Part shown: piece by piece, positions 9,990 to 17,807 of the stretch | How positions within the stretch are numbered: position 1 is the stretch's first letter | Layout of the letters: each line of letters starts with the position of its first letter | Origin: CAZPMO01 sp964587515 | GTDB lineage: Bacteria > Pseudomonadota > Alphaproteobacteria > MPNO01 | Assembly (NCBI GenBank): GCA_964587515.1 | Contig: CAZPMO010000052.1 | Location: 1 to 26,584, forward strand | DNA length: 26,584 nucleotides | Direction: 5' to 3' | Notes under the pieces: model-generated | Database searches by the model: none | What the model saw: only the letters and a program-made list of their open reading frames with translations | Told to the model about the DNA's origin: nothing | Made by a program: the position numbers and the translations under genes

Positions 9990-10750
9990 AGCCCGGCGCA
10001 GCCGTGCCGACAGTCGACGACAATCATCTTATCATCCCGTTCGGCGCGGCGCGGATCGCCCCGGAACAATTATCGGCTGCCGACGGCGAACTGGTCTGCC
10101 GGCTGCCCCATGCCGTGGTCTCGCGTACCCCGCCGGCGCCGCTGCGTCTTAATTCGGGCGGTGACGAGTTCGCCGAACCGCCATTTTTGTCCGAGATGCC
10201 CCTTATGACCGATCAACTCGCCTTCCTGTGCGGTCATTTCAAACGGTATTGCGGCGTCCTCGATAAATTGCCGCGGCAATTTCTGGATTGCTATTTTGCG
10301 TTCGTCGGTGCGTCGATCGAAGAAAATCACGAGAATTTGAAGGCGGTGGTTTCGCCGTTCAACGGACTGTACAGCCCAGGAGACTGGGCGTTTTCGGCGC
10401 TAAAACCGCTGCCCCGCGCGCATCTTTCCGCGCCGCTTGAGGCTACGGCGCCAACATACAAAATATCGAGCCTGGTTGCCGTCGATTTTGCCTTCTGGGC
10501 GGGGGACCGGGCCATCGCCATAGACATCATGGGCGGCGAAACGCGGGGACCGGAGAGAGAAAGGCGCGCCGATCGCTTGCGGCGCGCGAATATCCAACAT
10601 ATTGAAATCCCAGCCTCTCTGCTGGCGCCACCGCGCCAAGATGATTTCCGCAAAACGCTACCTGAGACATTCCACGATTTCTGGCTCGGACAGGCCTTAC
10701 CCTCGGGGCCGTTTAAATCGGCGCTCCCTGTGGATGGAATTCACGGCTGA
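9986..10750 (+). CDS. Unknown protein coupled to uvrA, possibly nuclease-fold
   Basis: A 254-residue protein I do not recognise. Its GTG start overlaps the uvrA stop (GTGA), which indicates translational coupling. The region around residues 163-212 has the shape seen in PD-(D/E)XK-type nucleases such as DUF559/DUF2726 proteins: VAVDFAFWAGDRAIAID, then a basic helix RERRADRLRRANI and the strand HIEIP. In those families the first Asp and an E-x-(D/K) on the next strand are catalytic. Here Asp167 is present but the second site reads AIDIM (Asp180), so activity is doubtful. There is no signal peptide or membrane segment. The N-terminal half (to about 150) has no motif I can name. The fold call is inference; co-expression with uvrA is well supported. 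Confidence 0.6.
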
Positions 10751-11071
10751 TATTTTCTCGAATTCTTCGGAATATATTCAATCACCATACAATTCTTCGC
10801 TTATTTACAACTCACTATCTGTTTCGGGCATCCGTCTCGGTTCCGACACAATGGGACAAATAGCATACGACAATAGGCCATTAAAACTGCCAAAAAAGTT
10901 AAGCCGTATGCTCTTTAGCTCTTGCACAAACGCTCGCGATGCGCCAAATGTCGGTTTAGAAGGTTACACATTACTCTGGCGCGATTGCTCGGTACCTGCG
11001 CCCGTTCAGGCTGCCCGAAGAAATGTGGAAACCAACGAAACGATAATGAGCGCACACTCTAAGGAGCAGCT
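10751..11071 (+). other. AT-rich leader region of the first cold-shock gene
   Basis: These 321 bases hold no convincing gene. They are clearly more AT-rich than the flanks, as expected of a promoter and long 5' leader of a cold-shock gene. AATTCTTCG occurs at 10761 and again at 10791. A possible -35 TTGCAC sits at 10922-10927 without a good -10; the same hexamer appears upstream of the second cold-shock gene. A nine-codon frame (ATG at 11046) ends with a TGA overlapping the csp ATG. The Shine-Dalgarno AAGGAG is at 11061-11066. Confidence 0.4.
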
Positions 11072-11281
11072 ATGACGACCGGAACTGTAAAATGGTTCAA
11101 CAGCACGAAGGGCTTTGGATTCATCCAGCCTGACGACGGCTCGAAAGACGCCTTCGTCCATATTTCGGCAGTAGAACGAGCGGGGCTGAACGGCCTCAAC
11201 GAAGGACAGAAAATCGAGTATGAACTCGTCCCGGGCCGCAACGGAAAATCTTCGGCGGAAAATCTCGTCGTCCAAGATTAA
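11072..11281 (+). CDS. Cold-shock domain protein (CspA family), copy 1
   Basis: A 69-residue single cold-shock domain, an OB-fold that binds single-stranded RNA/DNA and usually acts as an RNA chaperone. RNP1 is in KWFNSTKGFGFI (residues 7-18) and RNP2 in DAFVHIS (about 26-32). The C-terminal strand KIEYELVPGRNGKSSAENL is typical. The start is fixed by AAGGAG five bases upstream. A close paralogue lies at 17560. The long AT-rich leader suggests post-transcriptional control, as in other csp genes. Whether it is induced by cold, growth phase or stress cannot be read from the sequence. Confidence 0.95.
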   Translation: MTTGTVKWFNSTKGFGFIQPDDGSKDAFVHISAVERAGLNGLNEGQKIEYELVPGRNGKSSAENLVVQD

Positions 11282-11379
11282 GGCCGGAACATTTGGCCGG
11301 AAAACCCTTTCCCGTTGCATCGCGAAACAATTCGTGGCCTGTTGATCAGGCGGAGCGGAATAGGGTAATTCTCGTTTGG

Positions 11380-11403
11380 GAGTGGAACCTCAGGGTTCCG
11401 CTC
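11380..11403 (+). other. Stem-loop after the first cold-shock gene
   Basis: GAGTGGAACC (11380-11389) and GGTTCCGCTC (11394-11403) pair over 10 bp with one G-U wobble around the tetraloop TCAG. The following GCTCTTTA is only moderately T-rich. It could be a weak terminator for csp or a leader structure for the small gene at 11475. Confidence 0.4.
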
Positions 11404-11474
11404 GCTCTTTATACCTCCGACGATTTATAAGGTATTCGCGACGATATCTGCGGCGCGGAGCTGAAAGGAAAGAG

Positions 11475-11645
11475 ATGGCACGCAAACCCAATTACAGGTT
11501 CGAGCGGTTCGAACGCGAACGCAAGAAGGCCGCCAAAAAGGCGGAAAAAGCGGAACGGCGAAAGGCCGAAAAGGAAGGCGCCGCCAATTCGGACGCCGAG
11601 ACCAATCCGGACGCTCAGCCGGATCAGCCTCCCGCCGAGGAATAG
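11475..11645 (+). CDS. Small Lys/Arg/Glu-rich protein
   Basis: A 56-residue protein beginning MARKPNYRFERFERERKKAA, then a Lys/Ala/Glu-rich helix and an acidic, Pro-rich tail. I recall very similar short proteins annotated as hypothetical in alphaproteobacteria; function unknown. The open frame extends upstream to 11376, but GGAAAGAG directly before this ATG and the family-like N-terminus favour this start. The charge pattern (basic first half, acidic second half) could suit nucleic-acid or protein binding, but that is inference. It ends nine bases before the convergent propeller gene. Confidence 0.7.
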   Translation: MARKPNYRFERFERERKKAAKKAEKAERRKAEKEGAANSDAETNPDAQPDQPPAEE

Positions 11646-11654
11646 TCGAAGCTT

Positions 11655-12887
11655 TTATATTTCCATTTCGATCGCGTACAGCCCACCGGCGAAACGGTCG
11701 ACGGCATAGACGAGACCGCTTTCGTCCACGTAAACATCATTGACCTGCACCGCGCCGACCCGTGAACCCTCCGGCGGCTCGGGAACGAACCAGGCCACTT
11801 CCTTGGGCTGGTACGGATCCGATATGTCGTGGACGCGAAGCCCGCCGTTGAAATAGGTCCCGAAAATCAGAGACTCCGACTTGAAGGCGCCGGGCTGGTT
11901 TTCGTGCAGATTATGCGATCCGTATCGTCCCGGACGCCGGCCGAACTCCTCCACCGGCGGCAGCGGCAGGGTCGAGATCGGCACCAGATTGTCCTCGTTG
12001 CGCGCGTCAAGCACCCAGGTCAGCTTGGGCCAGTCTTCGCCGCCGTTACGTACGCATTCGTCCGAAACGATGATCAGGTCACGGTCGAACAGCGGCAGGG
12101 CGGTATGGGCGAAACCCGGATAGGGCGGATGCGGGTTCCAACTGCCCATCACCTGCGGATTGGCTTTATCCGAGATATCGAGAATGAACGTCCCGCCGTC
12201 GAGATAGCAGAGATAGCAGCGGTCCGGGCGTTCGGGATAGACATTGGTGTTGTGGGCCCGGAAACCGGAATCGAAGACCGGATGGCGTTTCGGCGGCGGC
12301 GCGTCGTCACCTTCCCGGGTGCCCGGAAGCCACCAGCGCCCGACCTCGGTCGGTTTCGACGGGTTGCGCACGTCGATGCAGCGATAGAACTGGGAATCGT
12401 TGACGTTGCGGGCGATGAAATCGTCCGACCCGCCGGCGAAATGGATGTATTCGCCATCGGCGAACCAGAGCTGATGAACCCCGAACGATCCGGGTCCCTT
12501 GCACGAAAACAAAGTGATCGATTTCGGGTTCTCGGGATCGCTGACATCGAACAGTTCGATGCCGGCGGGGTCCATGTCGAGGCCGGGATCGCCGAGCCCC
12601 TTGGGTCCCAAGGTCTGATAGGCGACGGCGAGGATATCCCCCACCAGGTCGAGCGAGTTCGAGCGCATATTATTGTGCGGCAGATCGGTCTGGACCACGA
12701 CCTTCATGTTGCGGGGGTCGGTCACGTCGACGCCGGTGAAATTCTTCGGCGCGCCTTCATGGGCGAGCCACATGATGCGCCGGCCACCCTTGGCCTCCTG
12801 GATCGCCATGCCTTCGCCGAGACCGCCGAAACCGTCCAGGGTGTTCTGACCTATCAGCGTCATGTTGAGAGATTCGTGATTGCTCAT
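11655..12887 (-). CDS. LVIVD-repeat beta-propeller protein with candidate His site
   Basis: A 410-residue protein built of repeated beta-propeller blades with LVIVD-like strands (for example IELFDVSDPENPKSI, FILDISDKANPQVMGSW, LRVHDISDPYQPKEVAWF). There is no signal peptide, so it appears cytosolic. His residues sit in similar contexts along the chain: His71 (LPHNNM), His138 (GVHQLW), His212 (RAHNTN), His261 (FAHTAL) and His325/His328 (GSHNLHEN). That spacing recalls the His cluster of SBP56/methanethiol-oxidase-type propellers, so a metal-binding centre is plausible but unproven. The start MSNHESLN is chosen because upstream in-frame sequence is antisense-like and overlaps the GTPase gene. 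It follows the GTPase stop by 22 bases in the same direction, so the two are probably one operon. Confidence 0.8.
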   Translation of the reverse strand: MSNHESLNMTLIGQNTLDGFGGLGEGMAIQEAKGGRRIMWLAHEGAPKNFTGVDVTDPRNMKVVVQTDLPHNNMRSNSLDLVGDILAVAYQTLGPKGLGDPGLDMDPAGIELFDVSDPENPKSITLFSCKGPGSFGVHQLWFADGEYIHFAGGSDDFIARNVNDSQFYRCIDVRNPSKPTEVGRWWLPGTREGDDAPPPKRHPVFDSGFRAHNTNVYPERPDRCYLCYLDGGTFILDISDKANPQVMGSWNPHPPYPGFAHTALPLFDRDLIIVSDECVRNGGEDWPKLTWVLDARNEDNLVPISTLPLPPVEEFGRRPGRYGSHNLHENQPGAFKSESLIFGTYFNGGLRVHDISDPYQPKEVAWFVPEPPEGSRVGAVQVNDVYVDESGLVYAVDRFAGGLYAIEMEI

Positions 12888-12909
12888 CGTTGTCCTGTCC
12901 TGTGGTGAA

Positions 12910-13944
12910 TTAATTTTGCCTAGCATCGAAGAATTCGACCGCCGCGTCGAGCGCCTTGGCGAGATCGTCCTCGGCGATGTTGTTGGTGATACAGACGATG
13001 CGGCTTCGACGGTCTTCGTCCGGCCATCGGTCCAGGCGCCTCGGCGCGTGGAATACATGCTGAACGCCATGCAAAACCAGCGGCCCGCCGCCATCGCCGA
13101 GATCGACGATGCCCTTGATGCGCAACACGTCGGCCCCGCGCAGCGACGTGATCGAATCGAGCCAGGCGTGAAGCGCCCGCCATGCAATCGGTCCGTCCCG
13201 CGTCAGGCAGAATGTCTGGATCCCGGCGCCATGCCGGTGCCCGTGCTCGTGATCGCCTTCGTGCGCCGGCCAGGCCGAAACGTCTTCGGGGATCGAGGCC
13301 GGATCGTACCGCCCATCCTCGAAAATCGCGTCCGGCGCGATGCGCCCGTGATCGACGCGCAGGCGCGCCGCCGTCGGGTTGAGTTGCGCGAGGCGCTTAT
13401 CCAGCGCCGCCAGCGCCCCGGTCGACGCAATATCGCCCTTGGTCACCAGCAACCGCCCGGCGAGGACGGCCTGTTTTTTCGCTTCCACATGGGCCTCGAT
13501 CTGGTTCAGCCCGTTGACCGCGTCGACCGTCGCGACCATGCCGGCTAACCGGTAGTGAGCGGTGATGGTGGGCGCACTCATCAGGGTCTGTAGAACCGGC
13601 GCGGGATCGGCGAGGCCGGTGGTCTCGATCGCGACGCGCCGGAACGCCGGAATTTCACCCCTGCCCCGCCGAATACGCAACAGATCCAGCGTATCGATCA
13701 GGTCGCCGCGGATCGTGCAGCACACGCAGCCGGAGCGCAGCAGCACGGCGTCCTCGAGCGCGGTTTCGACCAGCAGATGGTCGATGCCGATCTCACCGAA
13801 TTCGTTGACGATCACCGCCGTCTCCGCCATGTCCGGATGCTTGAGAATGTGATTGAGCAGCGTCGTCTTGCCGCTGCCCAGAAATCCGGTGATGACGGAG
13901 ACCGGTATGGTCTCTGCTGCCTCTTCCATCTCGGAGCCGAGCAT
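12910..13944 (-). CDS. COG0523/CobW-family metal-binding GTPase
   Basis: A 344-residue G3E GTPase of the CobW/COG0523 family, which deliver or insert metals (Zn, Co, Fe) into client proteins. Walker A GFLGSGKTT is at residues 20-28, the metal-binding CxCC motif is Cys73-Val-Cys75-Cys76, ETTGLADP follows, and the G4 motif appears as TKGD. A His/Asp-rich loop GDHEHGHRHG near residue 235 precedes the CobW C-terminal domain. Start is either Met at 13944 or at 13929; both keep the nucleotide-binding domain whole. The longer frame to 14175 overlaps the divergent ChaC gene and was rejected. No Zur-type palindrome was recognised. Being first in an operon with a His-rich propeller suggests that this neighbour could be the client. 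Confidence 0.9.
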   Translation of the reverse strand: MLGSEMEEAAETIPVSVITGFLGSGKTTLLNHILKHPDMAETAVIVNEFGEIGIDHLLVETALEDAVLLRSGCVCCTIRGDLIDTLDLLRIRRGRGEIPAFRRVAIETTGLADPAPVLQTLMSAPTITAHYRLAGMVATVDAVNGLNQIEAHVEAKKQAVLAGRLLVTKGDIASTGALAALDKRLAQLNPTAARLRVDHGRIAPDAIFEDGRYDPASIPEDVSAWPAHEGDHEHGHRHGAGIQTFCLTRDGPIAWRALHAWLDSITSLRGADVLRIKGIVDLGDGGGPLVLHGVQHVFHAPRRLDRWPDEDRRSRIVCITNNIAEDDLAKALDAAVEFFDARQN

Positions 13945-14038
13945 ATACAAAAGAACCAGGTTGTTAACGGGCTCGACGCATGATGGCCATTCGGGCATCT
14001 TGCCCGGGCAACATTGTTTTCGTTGGAGCGTGGTACGC

Positions 14039-14731
14039 GTGACAAAAAACGAGTCACTGGGCGGCAGCCCGGGTCGTGAAGAAATCCTCTCCGGGGCGCT
14101 GGAAGCCCGGGTGCGCGAACACAGCCGGGACTTTGCGCAGCGCATCATTCCCGTCGCCGAACGGCTGGCGATCAAAAATTCGCTGCTCGAGAAGATCGCG
14201 CCCGACGAGGACGTCTGGGTATTCGGATACGGCTCGCTGATGTGGAACCCGGCATTTCACTATGCCGAGCGCCGAATTGCGCGGCTGCACGGCTATCACC
14301 GGCGTTTCGTGTTCTGGTCGACCTCGGGGCGCGGAACGCCGGACTCCCCCGGCATGATGCTGGCCCTCGCACCCGGCGGGTCGTGTGTCGGGGTCGCGTT
14401 CCGAATCCGCCGCGACGAAGAAGTCCCTGAACTGAATTCGGTGTTCATGCGGGAACTGATGACGGGCGCCTATCACGCGCGCTGGGTCCGGCTGCGCACC
14501 GAGGAAGGACCCGTGCCGGCGATCGGGCTCATCGCCGACCCGGCGCACAGGAATTACGCGGGCCGGCTGCCGCTGGAGACCGTCGCCCGGCATATTGCCG
14601 GCGCGGAGGGATGGCTGGGCCCGTGCAGCGATTATTTGATTCGCACCACCAACCACCTGCGGGAGATCGGTATCCACGACAGTTGCCTGGAAACGCTGAT
14701 GGGTCTGGTGGCGAACGAAGAGTCCCGTTGA
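14039..14731 (+). CDS. ChaC-type gamma-glutamylcyclotransferase
   Basis: A 230-residue protein of the ChaC family, which cleaves glutathione to 5-oxoproline and Cys-Gly. The signature substrate loop is GYGSLMWNPAF (residues 63-73). HGYHRRFVFWS and RGTPDSPGMMLAL follow in family order, and the expected catalytic Glu is in FMRELMTGAY. The C-terminal LGPCSDYLIRTTNHLREIGI is also typical. A ~50-residue helical N-terminal extension precedes the domain. I chose GTG at 14039, about 11 bases after GGAG; GTG at 14030 is also possible, and the longer frame to 13853 overlaps the divergent GTPase gene. It heads a run of four plus-strand genes ending with trmFO. Confidence 0.88.
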   Translation: MTKNESLGGSPGREEILSGALEARVREHSRDFAQRIIPVAERLAIKNSLLEKIAPDEDVWVFGYGSLMWNPAFHYAERRIARLHGYHRRFVFWSTSGRGTPDSPGMMLALAPGGSCVGVAFRIRRDEEVPELNSVFMRELMTGAYHARWVRLRTEEGPVPAIGLIADPAHRNYAGRLPLETVARHIAGAEGWLGPCSDYLIRTTNHLREIGIHDSCLETLMGLVANEESR

Positions 14732-14791
14732 CCGCCGCCGGCGCGACACTGCATGATTGTCGGCAATCATTTAAATTCAAGGGAGGCGACG

Positions 14792-15172
14792 ATGGATGAC
14801 GCGCGCGAAACCGCTCAACAGATGATGCAGGGCATGCTGGGCAAGGAACTTTACGTGATCCTGACCACGCCGGTCCGACCGCGCGAGGAACTCGAACCCA
14901 TGCTGCCCGATCACCTGGCCCATCAGATCTCGCTCGAAAAAAGAGGCATCATGTTCGGCGCCGGCCCCATGTTCGAAAAAGACGCCAAGGCGCCGGGCCG
15001 CGGCATGGTGATCATTCGTGCCGGCTCCTACGAGGAAGCGGACGAAATCGCCGCCGTCGATCCCTTCCACAAGGCGGGTCTGCGCACCTACACCATCGAG
15101 CGCTGGGTGATGAACGAAGGCAGTTACACCGTGACCGTGAACTATTCCGACCAGTCGGTCACCATCGCCTGA
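14792..15172 (+). CDS. YciI-like (YCII-related) protein
   Basis: A 126-residue protein with a YCII-related ferredoxin-like domain: the HLAHQISLEKRGIMFGAGP region, the eeAdeIAAVDPFHKAGL helix and the strand YTIERWVM are in the family order. A His and an Asp in the central part (His in PDHLAHQ, Asp in EKDAKAPG) match the family's putative catalytic pair. The biochemical role of YciI proteins is mostly unknown. The start at 14792 follows GGGAGG by five bases; the longer frame from 14753 was rejected. It ends 18 bases before the aldolase gene, suggesting co-transcription. Confidence 0.85.
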   Translation: MDDARETAQQMMQGMLGKELYVILTTPVRPREELEPMLPDHLAHQISLEKRGIMFGAGPMFEKDAKAPGRGMVIIRAGSYEEADEIAAVDPFHKAGLRTYTIERWVMNEGSYTVTVNYSDQSVTIA

Positions 15173-15190
15173 CCGGCGTCCGGAAAGACA

Positions 15191-15973
15191 GTGGCCATGT
15201 TGTTGAATTCCGCCCTCGAACGATTATCCCGGAACGAAGTGTCCATCGGGGTCGGACTGCGTCAGGCGCGCACCGTCGACATCGCGAAGATCATGAAAAC
15301 CGCCGGGTTCGACTGGCTGTTCATCGATCTCGAACACAACTCCATGTCGGTCGACATCGCGGTTCAGATCGCGGTGGCGGCGCTCGATACCGGCATCGCG
15401 CCGCTGGCCCGGGTCCCGACCATGGACCTCAACCTCGCCACCCGGTTCCTCGACGGCGGCGGGCTCGGCATCGTGATGCCGCATGTGGATACCGCCGACG
15501 AGGCGCGGGCCATCGTCGACCGGCTGAAATATCCACCGATCGGTCATCGCTCGACCACGGGCGCCCTGCCCCATTTCGACTTCGCGCCGCCGGCCGACGG
15601 CTCCGCCGAGGCCACGCTCAATGCCGCGACCATGATCACCGTAATGATCGAGACGCCGCAGGCGGTCGAGAACGCGGACGCCATCGCCGCGGTCGACGGG
15701 GTCGACGCATTGTTGATCGGCAGCAGCGATCTCACGGCCGAAATGGGTATTCACCGCCAGATGGAGCACGAACGCGTCGTCGCGGCCTTCGAGACCGTCA
15801 TCGCCGCCTGCCGAAATCACGGCAAGCATGTGGGTCTCGGCGGCATCGGCCCGGAAGAGGCGATCAGCCGGTATATTGGGATAGGGGTGCGCATGGTGCT
15901 GGCCGGGATCGACACCAATTTCATGCTGACCGCGGCGCGGCGGCGCGCCGAATTCGTTCGAAGCTGTCTGTAA
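15191..15973 (+). CDS. HpcH/HpaI aldolase family protein
   Basis: A 260-residue class II (metal-dependent) aldolase of the HpcH/HpaI family, a TIM barrel cleaving or forming 2-keto-3-deoxy acid-type compounds. FDWLFIDLEHNSMS (about residues 40-53), GLGIVMPHVDTADEA, the strand VMIETPQAVEN with the expected metal-ligand Glu, and IGSSDLTAEMG with the expected Asp follow the family plan. The physiological substrate cannot be deduced. Start is GTG at 15191 or ATG at 15197; GGAAAG upstream serves either. It is followed ten bases later by trmFO, so it probably shares its transcript. Confidence 0.9.
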   Translation: MAMLLNSALERLSRNEVSIGVGLRQARTVDIAKIMKTAGFDWLFIDLEHNSMSVDIAVQIAVAALDTGIAPLARVPTMDLNLATRFLDGGGLGIVMPHVDTADEARAIVDRLKYPPIGHRSTTGALPHFDFAPPADGSAEATLNAATMITVMIETPQAVENADAIAAVDGVDALLIGSSDLTAEMGIHRQMEHERVVAAFETVIAACRNHGKHVGLGGIGPEEAISRYIGIGVRMVLAGIDTNFMLTAARRRAEFVRSCL

Positions 15974-15983
15974 TCGAGGGCGG

Positions 15984-17339
15984 ATGGATCCGGTTCACGT
16001 CATCGGCGGCGGTCTCGCGGGCAGCGAAGCGGCCTGGCAGCTCGCCCGTGCGGGGGTTCCCTGCGTTCTTCACGAGATGCGGCCCGTTCGCGGCACCGAA
16101 GCCCATGTCACCGACCGTCTGGCCGAGCTGGTCTGCTCCAACTCCTTGCGGTCCGACGATTTGGAACGCAGCGCGGTCGGCGTTCTCCATGAGGAGTTGC
16201 GCCGCGCCGGCTCGTTGATCATGCGCTCGGCCGACGCCCATCGGGTGCCGGCGGGCGGCGCGCTCGCCGTCGATCGCGAAGGTTTCGCGGATGCGGTCGA
16301 AACCGCCTTGGAAGCCGACCCCCTGGTCGACATCGTCCGCGAGGAAATCAGCGGGCTTCCGCCGGCGGACTGGACCAGTGTGGTGATCGCCACCGGCCCT
16401 CTGACCTCGGCGTCGCTGGCGGCCGCGATCGCCGAATTGACGGGCGAGGAATCGTTGGCCTTCTTCGATGCCATCGCCCCTATCGTCTACAAGGACTCGA
16501 TCGATTTCGATATCGCCTGGATGCAGTCGCGCTATGACAAGCCCGGGCCCGGCGGCGACGGATCGGATTATATCAACTGCCCCTTGGATCAGCAGCAGTA
16601 CGACGCCTTTATCAATGCCCTTCTGACGAGCGAAGCCACGGAATTCAAGGAATGGGAACGCGAGACGCCCTATTTCGAGGGCTGTCTGCCGATCGAGATC
16701 ATGGCGGCGCGCGGCCCCGATACGCTGCGTTTCGGTCCGATGAAACCGGTCGGGCTGACCGATCCACGCACCGGCAAGGGCGCCCATGCGGTGATCCAGC
16801 TACGCCAAGACAATGCGCTGGGTACGCTTTACAACATGGTCGGCTTCCAGACCAAGCTGCGGCACGGCGACCAGACCGATATATTCCGGAAAATTCCGGG
16901 CCTCGAAAACGCCCGCTTCGCGCGACTCGGTGGGCTGCACCGCAACACCTTCCTGAACGCGCCGCGCCTGTTGGACCGGTCGCTTCGCCTGAAAGCCGAC
17001 TCCAGACTGCGGTTCGCGGGCCAGATCACCGGCGTCGAGGGATATGTTGAGAGCGCGGCGATCGGCTTGCTCGCCGGGCGCTTTGCCGGCGCCGAATGGC
17101 GGGGGGAAACCTCCGCCCCGACGCCACCGACCACGGCGCTGGGTGCGTTGCTGGAACACATCACCGGTGGCGCCGAGGCGGAAACCTTCCAGCCCATGAA
17201 CGTAAATTTCGGACTTTTTCCGCCGCTTGAACAACGCGCGCGCCGCCGCGAACGCCGGCGGCTTTATGGTGTGCGCGCGCTGGCCGACCTCGAGGACTGG
17301 CTTGCCGGCGGCGCAATTCCGATGGAAACAAGCGCCTGA
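15984..17339 (+). CDS. trmFO: Folate-dependent tRNA (uracil-5) methyltransferase TrmFO
   Basis: A 451-residue TrmFO (formerly Gid). It uses 5,10-methylenetetrahydrofolate and FAD to make 5-methyluridine at position 54 of tRNA. The N-terminal FAD-binding loop is IGGGLAGSEAAW (residues 7-18), with the acidic end of the strand in LHEMRP. Catalytic-type cysteines are Cys51 in LVCSNSLRSD and about Cys234 in FEGCLPIEIMA. GPMKPVGL, LRQDNALGTLYNMVGFQTKL and FAGQITGVEGYVESAA are family hallmarks. Length is normal. A weak stem CATCGC/GCGATG followed by TTTTT lies just after the stop. Confidence 0.97.
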   Translation: MDPVHVIGGGLAGSEAAWQLARAGVPCVLHEMRPVRGTEAHVTDRLAELVCSNSLRSDDLERSAVGVLHEELRRAGSLIMRSADAHRVPAGGALAVDREGFADAVETALEADPLVDIVREEISGLPPADWTSVVIATGPLTSASLAAAIAELTGEESLAFFDAIAPIVYKDSIDFDIAWMQSRYDKPGPGGDGSDYINCPLDQQQYDAFINALLTSEATEFKEWERETPYFEGCLPIEIMAARGPDTLRFGPMKPVGLTDPRTGKGAHAVIQLRQDNALGTLYNMVGFQTKLRHGDQTDIFRKIPGLENARFARLGGLHRNTFLNAPRLLDRSLRLKADSRLRFAGQITGVEGYVESAAIGLLAGRFAGAEWRGETSAPTPPTTALGALLEHITGGAEAETFQPMNVNFGLFPPLEQRARRRERRRLYGVRALADLEDWLAGGAIPMETSA

Positions 17340-17348
17340 CGGAAGCCG

Positions 17349-17382
17349 CATCGCGAACATTGGGGCGATGGCCCGAATTTTT
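17349..17382 (+). terminator. Weak candidate terminator after trmFO
   Basis: CATCGC (17349-17354) and GCGATG (17365-17370) form a 6-bp stem with a 10-base loop, and TTTTT follows at 17378-17382. The stem is short and the T-run is displaced by seven bases, so it is only a possibility. Confidence 0.25.
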
Positions 17383-17404
17383 CGACTTGTTCGCGCCGCT
17401 TGAT

Positions 17405-17433
17405 TTGCACGCAATCACACAGCACAATAAATC
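17405..17433 (+). promoter_or_regulatory. Candidate promoter of the second cold-shock gene
   Basis: TTGCAC (17405-17410) and TAAATC (17428-17433) are separated by 17 bases in the AT-richer part of the spacer. This would place transcription start near 17440, about 120 bases before the GTG start, giving a long leader as expected for csp genes. Confidence 0.35.
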
Positions 17434-17485
17434 CTGCTTTCGTGATATTCGCACTTAACGGACCCGCCGCACGACATTTGAGCCC

Positions 17486-17499
17486 TGTTACGCGTAACA
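17486..17499. promoter_or_regulatory. Perfect 14-bp palindrome in the csp leader
   Basis: TGTTACGCGTAACA is its own reverse complement. It sits 60 bases before the cold-shock start codon and about 50 bases after the candidate promoter. It has the form of an operator for a dimeric regulator. No regulator gene adjoins it, so the binding protein is unknown. Confidence 0.4.
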
Positions 17500-17559
17500 A
17501 TAGGCGAAGGCGAATGGGAACTATGGCGGGTCGGGCTCAACGATCGGAAGGAAGAACCG

Positions 17560-17769
17560 GTGACAATAGGAACCGTTAAGTGGTTCAACGGAACGAAAGG
17601 GTTCGGATTTATCGAACCTGAGGACGGATCGAAAGACGCATTCGTCCACATCTCGGCCGTAGAGGCCGCTGGGCTCTCCACGCTCAACGAGGGACAGAAA
17701 GTCGAGTACGAACTCGTTGAAGACCAGCGGGGCAGGATGTCGGCGGGAGATCTCAAGGTCGTCGAATAA
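17560..17769 (+). CDS. Cold-shock domain protein (CspA family), copy 2
   Basis: A 69-residue single cold-shock domain, closely similar to the copy at 11072 along its whole length. RNP1 is in KWFNGTKGFGFI and RNP2 in DAFVHIS; EGQKVEYELVEDQRGRMSAGDL completes the fold. It starts with GTG behind GGAAGGAAG. It differs from copy 1 mainly in acidic substitutions (EPEDG, VVE end). It is expected to bind single-stranded RNA. It converges on the NDUFAF6-like gene with a 38-base gap. Confidence 0.95.
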   Translation: MTIGTVKWFNGTKGFGFIEPEDGSKDAFVHISAVEAAGLSTLNEGQKVEYELVEDQRGRMSAGDLKVVE

Positions 17770-17807
17770 TTACCGACGTCTTGCGCTGATCCCCCAATAG
17801 GTCCGAC

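Noticed and set aside
10602..11075. 157-codon frame between the uvrA-linked gene and csp
   Set aside because: It starts inside the preceding gene, has no ribosome site or domain, and its composition changes at the gene border, so it is not one coding unit.
11829..12908. 359-codon plus-strand frame opposite the propeller gene
   Set aside because: Antisense shadow; the minus-strand frame shows repeated blade motifs and a good operon context.
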